Shown: positions 1 to 12,114, counted from the stretch's first letter. The stretch: 64,000 nt of DNA from Gracilariopsis chorda (GCA_003194525.1 NBIV01000222.1:60438-124437), one strand, 5' to 3'. Notes: a model not told the origin generated them from the sequence alone. Translations and numbers: made by a program.

Positions 1-3000
1 AAGGGAACCAACAAAGACTTCCCGAGTTCTACCATCCTGTTCATGTAACTGCTAAACATTACCCTTGGTGCTAGAATAGTTTGGTAGAGAGAAGTTCTTT
101 GATAAGAATTGAAACCATGCTTTCAGGATTAGTAGCATGCGCCCGTGAACATACAAGCATAAATGCACTTCCCCGGCATTCTGTTATAGAACCATGGAAA
201 ACTTGGCGAGAATTCGAGAACTCCCATGCTTCGAATTTGTGTGTCGTTTGTAGGCCAGTTTCAGGAAAGGGCTCATCCTGATGAAGTAACGGTCACGGCG
301 AGTGAGCACTCCAATTGTATCCGTCAGTAGGCCCCTACCAAATGGTCGTCCGACTTTCAGTAGCTACTTAAGGAAGCTTTACCTTTCCTTCCCCTTCATG
401 TTAGTAAAAGGTAACCACGTAACATAAACCATACTTGCCTCGTAGTTGAAAACAGTCCTACACGGTTGTGGTTCGTTGCGTGACACAACACACAGCTCTA
501 TGTGGAGCGACACATCCTATGTTGGCTGCCACTTCGAACTCATATTTCTTTGTGAAACCTGGACTGTGATCGGTGATGCAAATCAGTTCGAACTACTGAC
601 ATTCTCGAGAATCTGGGATTTTGATCGTTGTAGCATTTCAGTTGCTTTATTGCTTATGTTTTCGGAACCACTCTCATTACTAAAGAGAATATGAATGGCT
701 AGAAAGACAATAAAGTGGCTACCTCTAACTCCTCAGTTGTGTTTCTAACGTCCTATACCCACATACTACATGACTGCTTTGATGCAAGCTATAAATTCTT
801 GAAGAGATGAATAGCTCTCCCCACTGCTTGCAACCCTTTAGTACCTAATTGTGTTTTTGATGAATTAAAGGAAGTAAATCTCAAATCTTCAGCTGCTAAG
901 CATATGTTCCTTCAAGAGTATCTAAAACTAACTCATTTAGTAATTTGGGTTTTGCTTGGGAAGAGCTAAGGTTGCGGTGAGGGTGGAATTTGTTGCCCAT
1001 GAAAACTGAAACTTCAGAAGAGAATGAAGAACGTCCTGCGAAACTCGTTGAGTAATGCTATATGGCAGAAGCAACTTTGGGCTCATGAATTCCTGAAAAA
1101 GCAGCCTTTCTGTTGGACTCTCGCCCGAACAGTTCTAATCCCATTTTCCTCGATGTCGACATCGTTATCTTTTCCTTTGTTTACGCCGAAGGAAGCATAC
1201 CGTCTTTTTTTCGAATTCGGATGAAGGCATAATATGTTATATTATTGTGTCGTACGAAGGTAGAGACCAGCGAGAGGAGCGATCCACGTTTTTTTCCTTG
1301 CATATGCCAGATTGGCGGTGCTAAATGCATTTAATAAAAACAAGTACTTAATGCAATGGTGTCAGTCCGCATGCGCAGATACCCTTCGTAGATACCTCCG
1401 TATCTCACTTAAGGCGGTCGCAGAATCCTCCAAAGTTCCCAGAAGAGTTTGAAAGATTCCCGGCGTTTCTGTGACTACGAGTCCTCTCTGCAAGAAGCAT
1501 TGCCACTTGAGTAAGATTCTTATCACAATTGGTCAGAATATCGAAGGAGTGCAGATATAGAGGTCAAAAGTAACAATTGAAAAGCTGTTCCAGAACTGAG
1601 AAGTTAGAGGAACACTTAGCCCGAAGATTATAGTTGGCAGGAGTGAGAAGTTAGAGGACCTTTTAGCTGGAAGAACAAAGTTGAATAAGTTTCGCTCCGG
1701 AGACTGGAAAGAGAAATACATTCCACATCAGAGCACGGGACTGACGTTAAGTGGCACTAATTAGTGGCGAGACTTGGGTGAATGTACAACTTATCTACGT
1801 GTATCTTGTTGGAGAGGTTTCATGCGTTTCTCACGACATTCGATATTGATTTGATTTCGTATACTTGGCAGACAGACTGTGACCTAACTTACCAACTGAC
1901 ACCCATAACTAATATCATGGCTGCTCGTTGCATGCGTTGACTGAAGACCATAAAGGTGTAATGGTTCCCTTCCGGACAGAATCTAAAGCCGAGAGCGTCG
2001 CCTACCGAAATCCCTCCAATAAAATACCATCTCCGATTCTTCAACTTTTGAACATGAAGGGTTACATGGGCACCAGGAGCAAGATGACGGGCCACAAACA
2101 CCTTCGCTGTAGGTATGTGTGCTCTTCTATGGAAATACTTGCCCAAAATGGCTCTGGCACTTCAGCAATCTGCCCAGCGCTTGAAAGGTGGACACCAATT
2201 CTTTGCTTAAACCCCAAGAACCTGACGGGTTTCGTATTCTGCAAGGCTTAAGATAAACTTGACGAGGCTGAGATAAGGACCTTTCATCGTTTGCACATTG
2301 GACCCCCTAGCTAGAAAGGATTACACGCGCATTGGAGAAACATATTTTACCAGTATCCATTGCAGATAATTACGGCGATGCACCTGCCGCCGAAAACGTC
2401 TAAGCTTGGTTTTCTGAGCATCAGATGCCGAGTCAAGTGAATTTGGTCTGGAACGGTCTACTTTAACAACTGTACTCTTTATGGCATTCTACTGTGACTG
2501 CAACTATCCTTGATCAAGCAGAGCATGGCTCGTGGGATTAGCGCACTCAGACGGTACTGAACTAACTTTGGGATCACATCTTTGACCCAATTGGTTTCAA
2601 GCAGACCAAGTAGCGTGGCCCGCACTTTCTTATGTTCATTCAGTCAATGAAATAGATGCAAATGCTGTGAAGAACTCTTCCAACTCATAGAATGGTGCGA
2701 CCAAAGATCGCAACTGGTGTGTAATCGATATGCTAACGATTAAACTTGAAGAAATCTTGTTGAGTATAGGGGGCTGGTCTGAGCTAGCGGGGATGGGTGG
2801 GAAGAAACGGATATGGGACAGAGAGAGGTGAGCCTTCTTCTCCGACCGGATGTAGAACATTCAACGCTACCGATTGCAAAGGTACAACGGTACTTAGAGC
2901 AAGTCTACCAGTGCTCTATGTTATAGACACTTGTTTTGAAAATAACATTCAATTTAGCATCCCAAATAATGTGCAAGTCTACCAGTCGAGTGCGATATGC

Positions 3001-3560
3001 TTGACTACGAGTACGAGCCATTTGCAATACAAGAAACGCTAGCGGGGGGGTCAGCACTCAACCAAGCGCCCTGTATGAGATACAAAGAATCACAGCCAAC
3101 ATGTTCGAACGACGCCGTTCGATCGCCTCGCCTCTGCTCGATCGCTCCCGCCACTGAAGTTACAAGATGTCAAGTTGTGAACAGATAGAGGTTGTAGCAG
3201 AAAATGTTTTTCGTTGGCACGAAGATTTGTTTCCCGCTCATTTTACCCGCCAGAAATCTGTTTGATTTAGAACCAGTGCTCTGATAGGTCAATGAAGTCC
3301 TCAAAATCCATTAAAATTTCAAATCACGGTGTCTACTTTCATTTCTATATTTTCCTCGTACTGAAATGAAAAAAGAAATCACAAGGCGGATATGGCAACG
3401 AGAAATGGCAATAAGAACGCCGGTAGGGATGCCAAAATCGCCTAGCGCGCGATATTTTTAAGATTTTTTGGGGATATAGCTCTCTGCTAACTTTAGACTT
3501 GCTCTTAATGATGATCACGACAAACGGGACTACATTTTTACGCAATGTTATACCCTTCGT
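1..3560. other. No recognisable gene
   Basis: No open frame here looks like a protein family I know, and no RNA gene is visible. The only structure seen is minor. A 14-base word, gagaagttagagga, occurs at 1598 and again at 1645. The word gcaagtctaccagt occurs near 2900 and near 2972. It may be old, unrecognisable transposon debris. Confidence 0.6.
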
Positions 3561-3594
3561 ACGTGTACTAGATATATATTACCAGTGTCAAACT

Positions 3595-3812
3595 GAGTCC
3601 GCGCAGGGAAATTACGAATACCAAGTTGGTAGCCTAATACCAACTACCGTAGGTACCGTTGGTACAGTGCCTTTGGTACCTTTGTACCACCAATACCGGG
3701 CAGTCTTGCGATGCGTGTTTTCTGTTGGGCCTCACTGACTGCCCAGTGCCCAGTGTACAATTGGTATCCCTTACCTTCGTAAGTTTACCAACGGTACATG
3801 CTTGCATGTGAC
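3595..3812. repeat. TACC/GGTA-rich short palindrome cluster
   Basis: About 200 bases downstream of the beta-propeller gene are unusually rich in GGTAC, TACCAA and TTGGTA. These words form several small inverted repeats, for example TTGGTA with TACCAA near 3630 and TGGTAC with GTACCA near 3680. It could fold in the 3' end of the neighbouring transcript or be a decayed microsatellite; its function is unknown. Confidence 0.45.
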
Positions 3813-3820
3813 AGAGAAAT

Positions 3821-5827
3821 CTACGCAATTGGGACTTGTGCCTCGACCTCATTCAGCTTGTTGAGATTGTTGACCTGGAGAAGCGTATTTGACATGGACC
3901 ACAGGTACTCTTTCCCGATGATTGCATTGCGCTTGATGCTACGGCTCCACCAGTCCCACCAGTTCAGCCCGGTCGTGTTGTGCGTCACTCGGCCGCGCTC
4001 CGTGATGGTTGATTCCGATACGTTGAGCACAATCGCGCCCGTGAACCGCTGTGAGGACGAGTACACGTTCACCGGCATCACCGCCACGCGCTCGCGGCGC
4101 CAGTACAGGAACGCGCGGTGATCCCACTGTGCGTCCGAGTAGCTCCCCGATAACTTCCACGCGGAGAGCTCGCGGGGGTTTGTCTTGTCACTCACATCGA
4201 ACAGCGACACCTTCGCACCTGTCGTGCGCCCCGTCAGCGTGGCTTCCTGCCCGACACCGAGGAGGCGCCCCGCTCCGACCGGGTGTAGGTACGAGCTGAA
4301 GCCGGGGATCTTCAGTTCGCCTGTCACGCGCATCGCGCGCGGGTTCGAAAGGTCGATGATATACAGTGGGTCAACCTGGCGGAACGTCACAACGTACGCC
4401 GTTTCCCCGATATAGCGCACGGAGAAGATACGCTCGCCGACACCGAGATTTCCGACCTCGCCGATCTTCACGAGTTGGCGCGTATCTCGGTTTGGCAGGA
4501 ACGCCGTCACCTTGCTGCGGCTCAGATCGCGGCGGCTCCACCAGGTCGCACCATCCGTCGTCGCGATGAAGAACGTGTCGTGCATCTCGTGCATCGCAAA
4601 CTGGTTGATGACACTGCCGGTCACGGCGCCACTCGCGACGTACGACGCGCCGGCATCTGACAGCGCGAAGTGGTGGATCGCCGTTTGGTAGTTGGAGCCC
4701 CAGCGTGCCGAGTTCGTGGGCACATCGTCGAAGCGTCTCTCGCTTGTCGTCACGAACATTGACTTCTTCGTGGCGTATACTGTTTTGGCGTCTGACATGA
4801 TGGACGCCGAGCTGGACGGCTCCAGGAAGCCTGCGATGGGCAGTGTGACGACGGTGAGGAGATTGAAGCCCGCGAACACGTTCTGCGAGTGGTAGATATC
4901 GTTGCACGTCGCATACACACCAAACTGCTCGCGACCATTGCGCTGCAGGCGGTACGTCGGCAGCCAGTTGCCAGGGCGTGAGTACTGGATGATTTCCCGG
5001 TTCCACTTCTTGGTCTGCGAGGGTTGCACGCCGCGCGTCGGATAGTATAGCCAGATAGACGACAGCGGGTTGAAGCGCAGGACGAGGCGGACGACGCCGT
5101 CGACCTCACGCGACTTGATGTAGCGGCCCTCGAGGTAGAGCGTAGATACGAGGCGTGGTGTGCCACCTCTGACGTGGATTTGGTACACGACGGTCGCCTC
5201 CTCGCCATACGAAGGGTCCGTCTTGTACCGAAGGTGCACTGGGCGCCTGTACGAACTGACGTCCCCGAGTGCAAGCAAGAAGTCGCCCTGAATCAGCATG
5301 TCCCGCGGCGCCGTGGGCAGCTTCAGCTGGCCAACTCGGCGGCCGGTCTTTCCGCCCTCCAGCACCTGCACGACGGAGAATGTGTTGCCGCTCACCGTGA
5401 ACACACGGCGGCCGTCCGTCTTGATGATATCCGGCTCGTCCACGCCCGTGACCTGGACGTTCGTTGTCGAAAAGTCGACGCCCGCGACCAGACCATTATC
5501 TTCGGAGTCATCAAAGCTCGTGTCGCGATCAGCCTCGGTAAGATTGCCGCCGGCGACGCGCTGCGGTTCGGCGAATGGCCGGCGCAGGGGGAGGTCGGCG
5601 GGGCCACCGGGCGTTCCAGGGTCCCCCGGCTGTCCTTGTGGGGACCGAGATCGGGTGTACGCATTGTGCGAATTGAGCCCGTATGGACCGACTAGATTCA
5701 CGGCGCGGTTGATGTAGTAGTTATTGAGCTCCGGACAGTTGCCAAACTTGCTGATGAGGCGCGCATTGGCGACGTTGGTAAGGAGCGCGAGGAGGAGAGC
5801 AAGGGAGAATGATGTGAGCAATGACAT
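3821..5827 (-). CDS. Secreted beta-propeller domain protein, 668 aa
   Basis: This is an intact single-exon gene. Residues 1-22 form a typical signal peptide with a hydrophobic core, so the product is probably secreted or extracytoplasmic. A Pro/Gly-rich linker follows at about residues 62-82. From about residue 120 the sequence carries the hallmark of the Pfam family called 'Beta propeller domain' (PF09826): a TTNVQVTGVDEPDIIKTDG block followed by repeated beta-strand units. The C-terminal WDWWSRSIKRNAIIGK-like segment also fits that family. The family is best known from prokaryotes; its members are extracellular and of unknown biochemical role. No catalytic residues are evident. The start ATG is the only one that gives the signal peptide, and the stop is TAG. 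The gene is GC-richer than its flanks. It stands alone, with transposon debris further out. Confidence 0.9.
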   Translation of the reverse strand: MSLLTSFSLALLLALLTNVANARLISKFGNCPELNNYYINRAVNLVGPYGLNSHNAYTRSRSPQGQPGDPGTPGGPADLPLRRPFAEPQRVAGGNLTEADRDTSFDDSEDNGLVAGVDFSTTNVQVTGVDEPDIIKTDGRRVFTVSGNTFSVVQVLEGGKTGRRVGQLKLPTAPRDMLIQGDFLLALGDVSSYRRPVHLRYKTDPSYGEEATVVYQIHVRGGTPRLVSTLYLEGRYIKSREVDGVVRLVLRFNPLSSIWLYYPTRGVQPSQTKKWNREIIQYSRPGNWLPTYRLQRNGREQFGVYATCNDIYHSQNVFAGFNLLTVVTLPIAGFLEPSSSASIMSDAKTVYATKKSMFVTTSERRFDDVPTNSARWGSNYQTAIHHFALSDAGASYVASGAVTGSVINQFAMHEMHDTFFIATTDGATWWSRRDLSRSKVTAFLPNRDTRQLVKIGEVGNLGVGERIFSVRYIGETAYVVTFRQVDPLYIIDLSNPRAMRVTGELKIPGFSSYLHPVGAGRLLGVGQEATLTGRTTGAKVSLFDVSDKTNPRELSAWKLSGSYSDAQWDHRAFLYWRRERVAVMPVNVYSSSQRFTGAIVLNVSESTITERGRVTHNTTGLNWWDWWSRSIKRNAIIGKEYLWSMSNTLLQVNNLNKLNEVEAQVPIA

Positions 5828-5928
5828 TGTTCACGAACTTGGGGTTCAAAGCTCTTCTCGGAAAGTATTTGTGAGTTGAACTGAGGCGGTAGGAGGGAAA
5901 CATTGTTGACGCTGGCCTACCAGTCGGG

Positions 5929-5936
5929 CTTTTAAG
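5929..5936 (-). promoter_or_regulatory. TATA-like box of the beta-propeller gene
   Basis: On the minus strand this reads CTTAAAAG, about 100 bases upstream of the start codon at 5827. Position and orientation suit a core promoter element. It is a single weak match, so this is an inference. Confidence 0.3.
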
Positions 5937-6539
5937 CACTTGGCCGAAAGTGTCGTGCTTCCAGTGCGATACTCTTGCTACAGAGCGAGTTGATGTCAAA
6001 AGCCAGGAGAAGGGGGGTGTCCTCTGCTTGGGGAGACCTACACACGCGACTGAATTCAACGGGATGTTTGAATTTTCGATTGACGTGCATCATGACGATG
6101 AACCGTGGTACACTACGGGGTCATCGAACGAACGAGTGTCATCAACATAGATACCTATATTCGAGTGCGAGGGGATGTGCCTACGACGAGGGTTACATCT
6201 GGACTGGATCTCTTCACTTTTTGCTCCGTTGGTCAGTGACCACCCAAGGCTAAAAGTAGAACGCTAACTTACCGCACAAATTGCAGCAGCTCGAGAGCGA
6301 CACGATGACCAAGCCCACGCAGCATTGCTTGTCGACACGCGGCAGACATTTCCTATAAAATCTATGTTGATAAGCCAGCAGCGCAAGGCTCCCCCAGATT
6401 TTGAGAAGTCTTCACACGAATGACATTTCATCGCTGTAAACCGCACGAAGCATGGCGTTACTCACTAAAAGCGTGAACCCTAAAGTTTAGACCTAATAGG
6501 CGGCGGATGGGGCTACGATAACGGGCCAGTGTCTGCGCA

Positions 6540-7452
6540 GCGTCAAACTGTTGCAAACGCAAACCGTTTTCAATTTCAACAAATAAAGAAGGGACCGTGG
6601 TCACAAGCTGTACAACTGGTCAGTGCATCGAATGTCAATGCAACGTTCGTTCTTCTCTCCTCAGCTTTCACCTTAATCCTGTAAGTCACACTCGCTTCTC
6701 GCTTCCGTTCACTTTACAGAAGGCAGTATCGCCGAGCGATCTACAAAAGCCCAACGGCCGCAAGTAAGTTATTCCCTTTTTCCTCCGTTGAATGTTCGCC
6801 TTCACGTGTACGCCTTTCTGCACCGCAGTGATGGCCACAAGCTCTACATCATTGTCACTCAATTGTCCTTTCTGCCATACTTGGCGCTCCTGAATAAAGC
6901 CGTGCTGAGAGGCCTCTCGCTTCTGTTCCGAATGAAATCCTCGTCGAGCTCTCAACCACCAATTCTGGACCTTGCAGCCGTGTTTCTGCTGTTCTCGCTC
7001 ATGTTGAAATGCATCGCTTACACAATGCCCAGGAATGGCTTTCGATGCTTTCTCTTCAAAGCCATTTCTTTCCGTTCTTACACGGTGTCTTTGCGAATAC
7101 TGCATGCTTGCTCGCAAGTGCAGTGATGGAATATCACGGATTGAACGCAAACGCGGGTGGAGTCACTGACATATTTCTGTTTGGAGAAAATATGGGCGAC
7201 AGTATCACGGGCTTTTTGACTCCGGCTGCTGATATTCTCTGCCTTTCCGATCTCGCAACTGCTTTACACCGCGCTACTTCTCAGCAATCTCGTCTACGTG
7301 TATATTTGCAAAGATTTGTAGCTGGGTCGGATTTCACTCCCTGTCCTTCCCTCCAAACTTGCGGGGAGGGCAGATCAGAAAGGTCATTTATTTGTTGCCT
7401 CCAGTTGGAACGAGGGGACTGTATTCCACGTTCCAACTGGTGGCTAGCGTAG
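6540..7452 (+). pseudogene. Possible spliced membrane-protein gene or relic
   Basis: Two segments look like short introns with good borders: 6681-6719 (GTAAGT to TTTACAG, 39 bases) and 6764-6828 (GTAAGT to CACCGCAG, 65 bases). Removing them leaves one open frame that runs into 6829-7126 and encodes two hydrophobic stretches. Past a stop and a change of frame, 7009-7452 encodes a segment with FLFGENMGDSITGF. This faintly resembles the C-terminal region of major-facilitator transporters. I see no clear start codon. It may be a decayed transporter gene; the splice sites are visible, the family is only a guess. Confidence 0.25.
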
Positions 7453-7462
7453 CTCCATCCAC
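7319..7462 (+). repeat. Dispersed ~143-bp hairpin repeat, copy 1
   Basis: This segment is repeated in the same orientation at 27403-27545. It starts with a shared GTAGCTGGGT word and contains a strong hairpin at 7401-7440: perfect 12-base arms CCAGTTGGAACG and CGTTCCAACTGG around a 16-base loop containing ggggactgtattc. Both arms and loop are shared with the second copy. It may be a small non-autonomous element. Confidence 0.6.
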
Positions 7463-7689
7463 ACAGTCCCTCACGATCAAATCATTCAGCGAAGATTGCG
7501 ACTTCTACGATTAGTAACCACCGTTAAAAACCTATACGACAGGAAAACCTTATAGGGTAAATCTGCATTCTAGGAAAAGGTATGAAACTCTTACTCCGTA
7601 GGATACTTATTACAATTAAACCAATATATCTATTTTCATAATAGAGTTGATATACGTGAACCAAGATTAATGATACATTTATGCATTCA

Positions 7690-9094
7690 GATAATACTTA
7701 AAAGGTTGTCATGTTGGTAAATTAAGTCACAAAGCAACGTCAGTCTTTTGAGCTTGTCAAAGACCACAAACTTAGTGCATATATTGGCAGCTTGCACTTT
7801 AGTCCTTATTGACTTCAAATCAATTACCTTCATCTCAAGCAGCTATTTTAAGTGGTAATATTTAAGAGCAATATGTCTTTTCCTCTTCGAAACATTTAGA
7901 TTCTTCACGATCGGCATAACAGTCGAACTGTCTGTTGCAATTAAGATGGGTTCCATTTGAGGTTCATCGTCCAGGACTATTTCGTTGCCTAATTCCCAGT
8001 AGATTTTACGCAACCAAGTTACCGTTTTTTCACAATAAGATAGTGCAATGTATTCTGCCTCTTCGGATGACAATGCAACAAGGGTTTCCTTTTTGGTTAC
8101 ATGAAAGGTGCTTTGTTCACCTTAATTAATAATACTGTAGTAGCCTTTCTCGTCTCACGGCAACCAGCCCAGTCTGTGTCACATAACTCTCCCATCGGTG
8201 CTGTATCGTTTGAGTGGAAGAACAAGCAAAGATCCTTTGTACCATTCAAGTATCTCAGTACTCTTTTCGCTAGCCTAACATGCCTCATGCATGGCTCTTG
8301 AACCTGCCTTGCCAGCATTGAAGCGGCAAACATGATGTCTGGGCTCAACAAGACCACCAAGTACATCAATTGTCCTAAAAATGTCCGGTAGCGACCATTT
8401 ACTCCAGATGAAACATGCTTTTCGTCCTCTAGACGTGCTGTGTTGTCTCATAGGGACGTTAATGGAGTCTGTGCATCGTTGGAGTTGGCCAGACCCTTCT
8501 ATAGCAGTATTGTGTCAATATATCTGCTTTTTTGTACCTTTATTCTGTTCGTGTCTCTCATTATGTTGAATCCCACAAAACGTTTTGCCTTGTCAAGGAC
8601 CTTAACCTTGGAGAGCTTCTGCATATCTGACTTGAAGTGTTCCACAAGAGATCGGGAGTTAGAAGATGTCAGTAGGTCATCAATGACCACTACGATGGTC
8701 ATGATTCAGCTGTTGGACTTGTATACATAGAGTCGGGTGTCTGTGGTAGACTGCTTGAATCCCAAGCGCAATACCTCCTTTTGCATCAGGGACCATCGTA
8801 TTTGTTGGCCTGTTTTGGGCCTTATATTGACTTTAGGAGCAAGCATACCTTTCCAGGAAAAAATGATGATCAACAAGCGTTTTGGGGTTGTTTCATGATT
8901 AGAGGCTCGTCTAAATCCCTGTGCAGGTATGAATCGCTAGTATCCATCGTCTCTAGTAGCAGGATTTTAGCTGCAGCCTTTGCCAACAAAAGACGAATGG
9001 TTTTAAGTCGGGCAACTGGGGCGTACAAATGGTCTGGGTCGTAATCCAAGTAAGGACGCTGCAAATCACCCCGTGCTACGCAACGCGCTTTTGC
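7690..9094 (-). pseudogene. Copia reverse transcriptase and RNase H, decayed
   Basis: Starting at 9094 and reading leftward on the minus strand, the Copia landmarks appear in order. First is KARCVARGDLQRP followed by LYAPVARLKTIRLLLAKAA (RT start, about 9090-8870). Then comes the VVIDDLLTSS catalytic block, in which IDD stands for the usual YVDD (about 8690). A segment with DWAGCRETRKATT marks the RT-RNase H link (about 8170). SSEEAEYIALSYCEKTVTWLRK gives RNase H (about 8070), and KRRHIAL-type residues with ICTKFVVFDKLKRL close it near 7700. At least two frame changes and an in-frame TAG make it non-functional. It is the 3' part of the split Copia element. Confidence 0.85.
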
Positions 9095-9995
9095 TGTAGT
9101 GCAGTCCGCGAAAGCGGGGAGAACCAGCCGCGACGGCGGAAAGACACGTCAAGGTGTTCAGCCTTGCTCCCTTAAGAAGGGTAACTCAGAGACTGAGCTC
9201 TCCGTTGGGATCAGCGTGAACCCGGTTTAAATCCGGGTGATCCAGTCCGGCAGTACCGACGGAGGGCGGGGGTGTAAATCCGGGTGGTCCAGTCCGGCAG
9301 TACCGACGGAGGGCGGGGGTGTAAACCGAGAAGTTGGGAATAATCCGTGTAAACGGCAGATCTCCAGGGACAAAAAGGAGGGAGGTCGGCGCAAGCTACG
9401 TGTGCGAGTGCCGGCCGGTGACAGTGGCAAAGAATCCCGAGACCACGGGCGAAACCTGGCGTACAGGCCGGAGAATAAAGATCCGTATGGGCGGTCTGAA
9501 ACTGTAGAACGAATAACCAACAAATAATAAATATACCGTATGCTACGGGCAGTCACTCCTCGGTGTGCAAGGGGGATGAATACTCCGGGATCGGTGGAGA
9601 CACTCTCCTATAGTGGAGTCGTAGCCGCTCACCAGCGGAAAAGTATTCTGAGCCAAGTCCCTTGTTGGGTTTTACTGTGTGGGGGTAGCGGCGCCGGCCG
9701 CTACTTATACAGGCTCGCCGACAATGCTACAGTCGGAAATTATCTAAAATATCTACTATCTGGCACACCGGTTACCAGCACTCCACGTGGGCCCTGTGGC
9801 ACTTCAGATGGCACCCACTGTGTCCGGTGGCTCGCCGCACACGTGTGCGGGATTGCCTGCCCTTCCTAGGGAAATCCCCCCAATGGGCTATCAGCCCATG
9901 CCGACTCATATACCTCCGTGACAATACGGCTTACCAATGCGTTGGATATGAAAAACCACTTCGGTTGAATCCCCTTGAGGGTCCATTGCACTACA
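9095..9995. mobile_element. Solo LTR of the chromoviral family, 901 bp
   Basis: It begins TGTAGTGCAG and ends TTGCACTACA, so its termini are inverted (TGTAGTGCA / TGCACTACA). It is flanked by a perfect 5-bp target duplication, TTTGC, at 9090-9094 and 9996-10000. It sits inside Copia RT; without it the minus-strand frame continues through AKARCVARGD. Its ends and length match the LTR at 57606-58519, and internal words such as AGCCTTGCTC are shared, so it belongs to that Gypsy family. It is probably left by LTR-LTR recombination of a full element. Confidence 0.88.
9231..9323. repeat. 47-bp tandem duplication in the solo LTR
   Basis: Two nearly identical 47-base units follow each other, each containing atccgggtg, gtccggcagtaccgacgg and agggcgggggtgta. 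They differ by about one base, so the duplication is recent compared with the LTR itself. Confidence 0.85.
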
Positions 9996-12114
9996 TTTGC
10001 AAGAATGCAAGGAGGGTCGGAGCTTAATAATTTTGCTAAGAACCTCCATAGGAATGGCAAGGATTTCATGCCGGGTTTTCTATCAATCTGCTTCCAAATG
10101 CCTCTTTCTACGAACTCATCGTACTCTCCCTGTCGATGGCTTCTGCCCATCCTGGAATCACTCTAGCTTCTTCAAAGCTCTTTGGGACTCTGCCATAATC
10201 CCCAAGGTCTTTGGATCGTAAGTGTGTGACAAGGCAATGAGCAAGAGAAGATTCTAGATGATCTTCATCATCCTCACCCATGGTTTTCTCGGCTTCGAAT
10301 CGTCTGAGAGACGAGAAGTCCATAAGGTCTTGGATTGAAGGAAAGGACTCCTTGGTAACCTCAAAGTCAACCTCTCGGAAATTTATTGCTTTCTCCATGG
10401 ATGGGATGCATATCCTATACAGTGTCCGCTGGCTATGCATCCCCACGAAGTGTTCAGGAATAGGACGTGGTAGGAACTTTTTATTTGCCACGGCTTCAGG
10501 CCTGTATATGAACGCGTGGCGGTCTTGTCCGAACTTCAGTAACTTCGTAAAGTCAGGTTTTCGTCCGAACCATAATTTGTAAGGAACGTTCATTCCCACT
10601 CGATGATTTGGTAGGCGATACCTCAAGAAGTTTGCATGAGAGATGGTTTCCTGCCGTAGTTCATGCGGTAGCTCGGAGGCGAACAGGAACCTTCTAGACA
10701 TCTTCCATAAGTCTTGGATAGCTTTCTCTGCTACGCAGTTCGATTGGTGTGCGTACGGTGGGGTGAACTCTAGTACTGTAACATTCTCCATCGCGTATGA
10801 GACAAACATGTCGGACTTATTGTCACCCGCCCAGTCACGGCGGACGCAGTACATTAAGTTCGGAGGTATTTCGGTTACCACGCGAGTTCGGTTTCCGCGC
10901 GAGCCTTGTACCAGTGGACAGATTCGAAGGACTGTGTCTTCTTACTTATAAAGTATATTGAGGTTGCTCTCTTCTTTTCATCAATCAGGACTTGCATATA
11001 CTTGGAACCTTGTAAAGAGGTCGGCTTAATGGGTCCGGTGAGATCGTTGTGCGTTATTTCCAAAGGTCTCTGCACCAGGGAGTGTGATTGCCGAAGAGGA
11101 GCACGTTTGGCACCGGCTTCAATGCACAGAGTGGATATAACGTTGTTGACTTCGTCTGGGAAGAGTTCGGGGACGCCTTGGCACATGTCAATGAATGTCA
11201 ATAGTTTATGTCAGCCTGAGTGTCCGAGTCTCTCGGTTCAATCCTTTGCTCTGTTGCCAGGTGCGTGTGCCACGGCCTGTGCCTGTGGTGGTGGTACAGG
11301 GCTCCGTAGGGGATAGACTCCGCCCCTCGTAGTGGATTGTTGTATGACTTTGCCCGTTGTGCAGTCTCTAATTATGAAGCCGTTTGAGAATTGTACCTCG
11401 AGATACGTCGCCAGAACGCATAAGGATATCAAGTTAGAGTCGAAGGTTGGGGTATGTTTGGCCGGTAACATAAGTCCAGTTCCAAAGAGTAACTTTATTT
11501 TACCACACCCCACCATCTCTGACTGGTGGTCGCAAGTGTTTACTGTTTGCGGAGTTGTTTGGTGATATTCCCAGAACAACAGTTTGTCCTTGATGAAAAC
11601 ATGACTAGCCCCAGAGTCTAGCCGTGTTGGGGTTATGTTATCCTGGTGGAGACTGACATTAGCTAATGCTGTAAATCCGCGGTGGTAGTTCCTGTTTCTG
11701 TCGCCATGGTTCTGGTTAGCGTTTGGTGCCCCTTGGTTGTGGACGTCCGGAATATTGTTCGAGTCCCAAGCTCGATTGTTGTTACGTCCTTCCCCTTTGT
11801 AATATTTATTATTGGAGCTTTTATTGTTGGGCTGTTGTTGGTTATTGTTCTTCTTGCGCCAACATTTGGCCCTGATGTGGCCAATGCGTCCATAATTCCA
11901 ATACAAGACTCCCATCTTGTTCCATTTTGCATGCTGCTTGCGTCGGGTTGTAGTTTTTTTCGCAGCGGGGTAAGGGTGGCTGCCATCTTTCTTGGCCTCT
12001 GTGATATTCGTTGTAGATGTAGAAGCCTGGTGATTACTTTGGTCTATTTCAGATCGCACAAGCAAAACGACTTGATCGTATTTCATGTTTGTTGCGTCGG
12101 CCAACAGTGTTATT
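9996..12114 (-). pseudogene. Copia gag C-half, protease and integrase, decayed
   Basis: Read from 12114 leftward: the end of the gag core, then a zinc-knuckle relic YWNYGRIGHIRAKCW whose first Cys is replaced by Tyr, an Asn/Gln-rich linker, and the protease active site LDSGASHVF (about 11620). The integrase zinc region follows (TERLGHSG, with TGA where Trp is expected near 11238), then HNDLTGPI at about 11060 and the integrase core to about 10150 (APYAHQSNCVAEKAI region). It ends with the start of RT (WAEAIDRE and WRFLAKLLSSD) at the solo-LTR insertion. Three frames are used, and the stops make it inactive. Confidence 0.85.

Noticed and set aside
4371..5695. Several long open frames overlapping the beta-propeller gene on both strands
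   Set aside because: They lie within a GC-rich real gene, have skewed Arg/Pro/Ser composition and no family pattern.
9215..9245. tRNA-like T-arm (cccggtttaaatccggg)
   Set aside because: It lies inside the solo LTR and no acceptor, D or anticodon arm can be placed around it.
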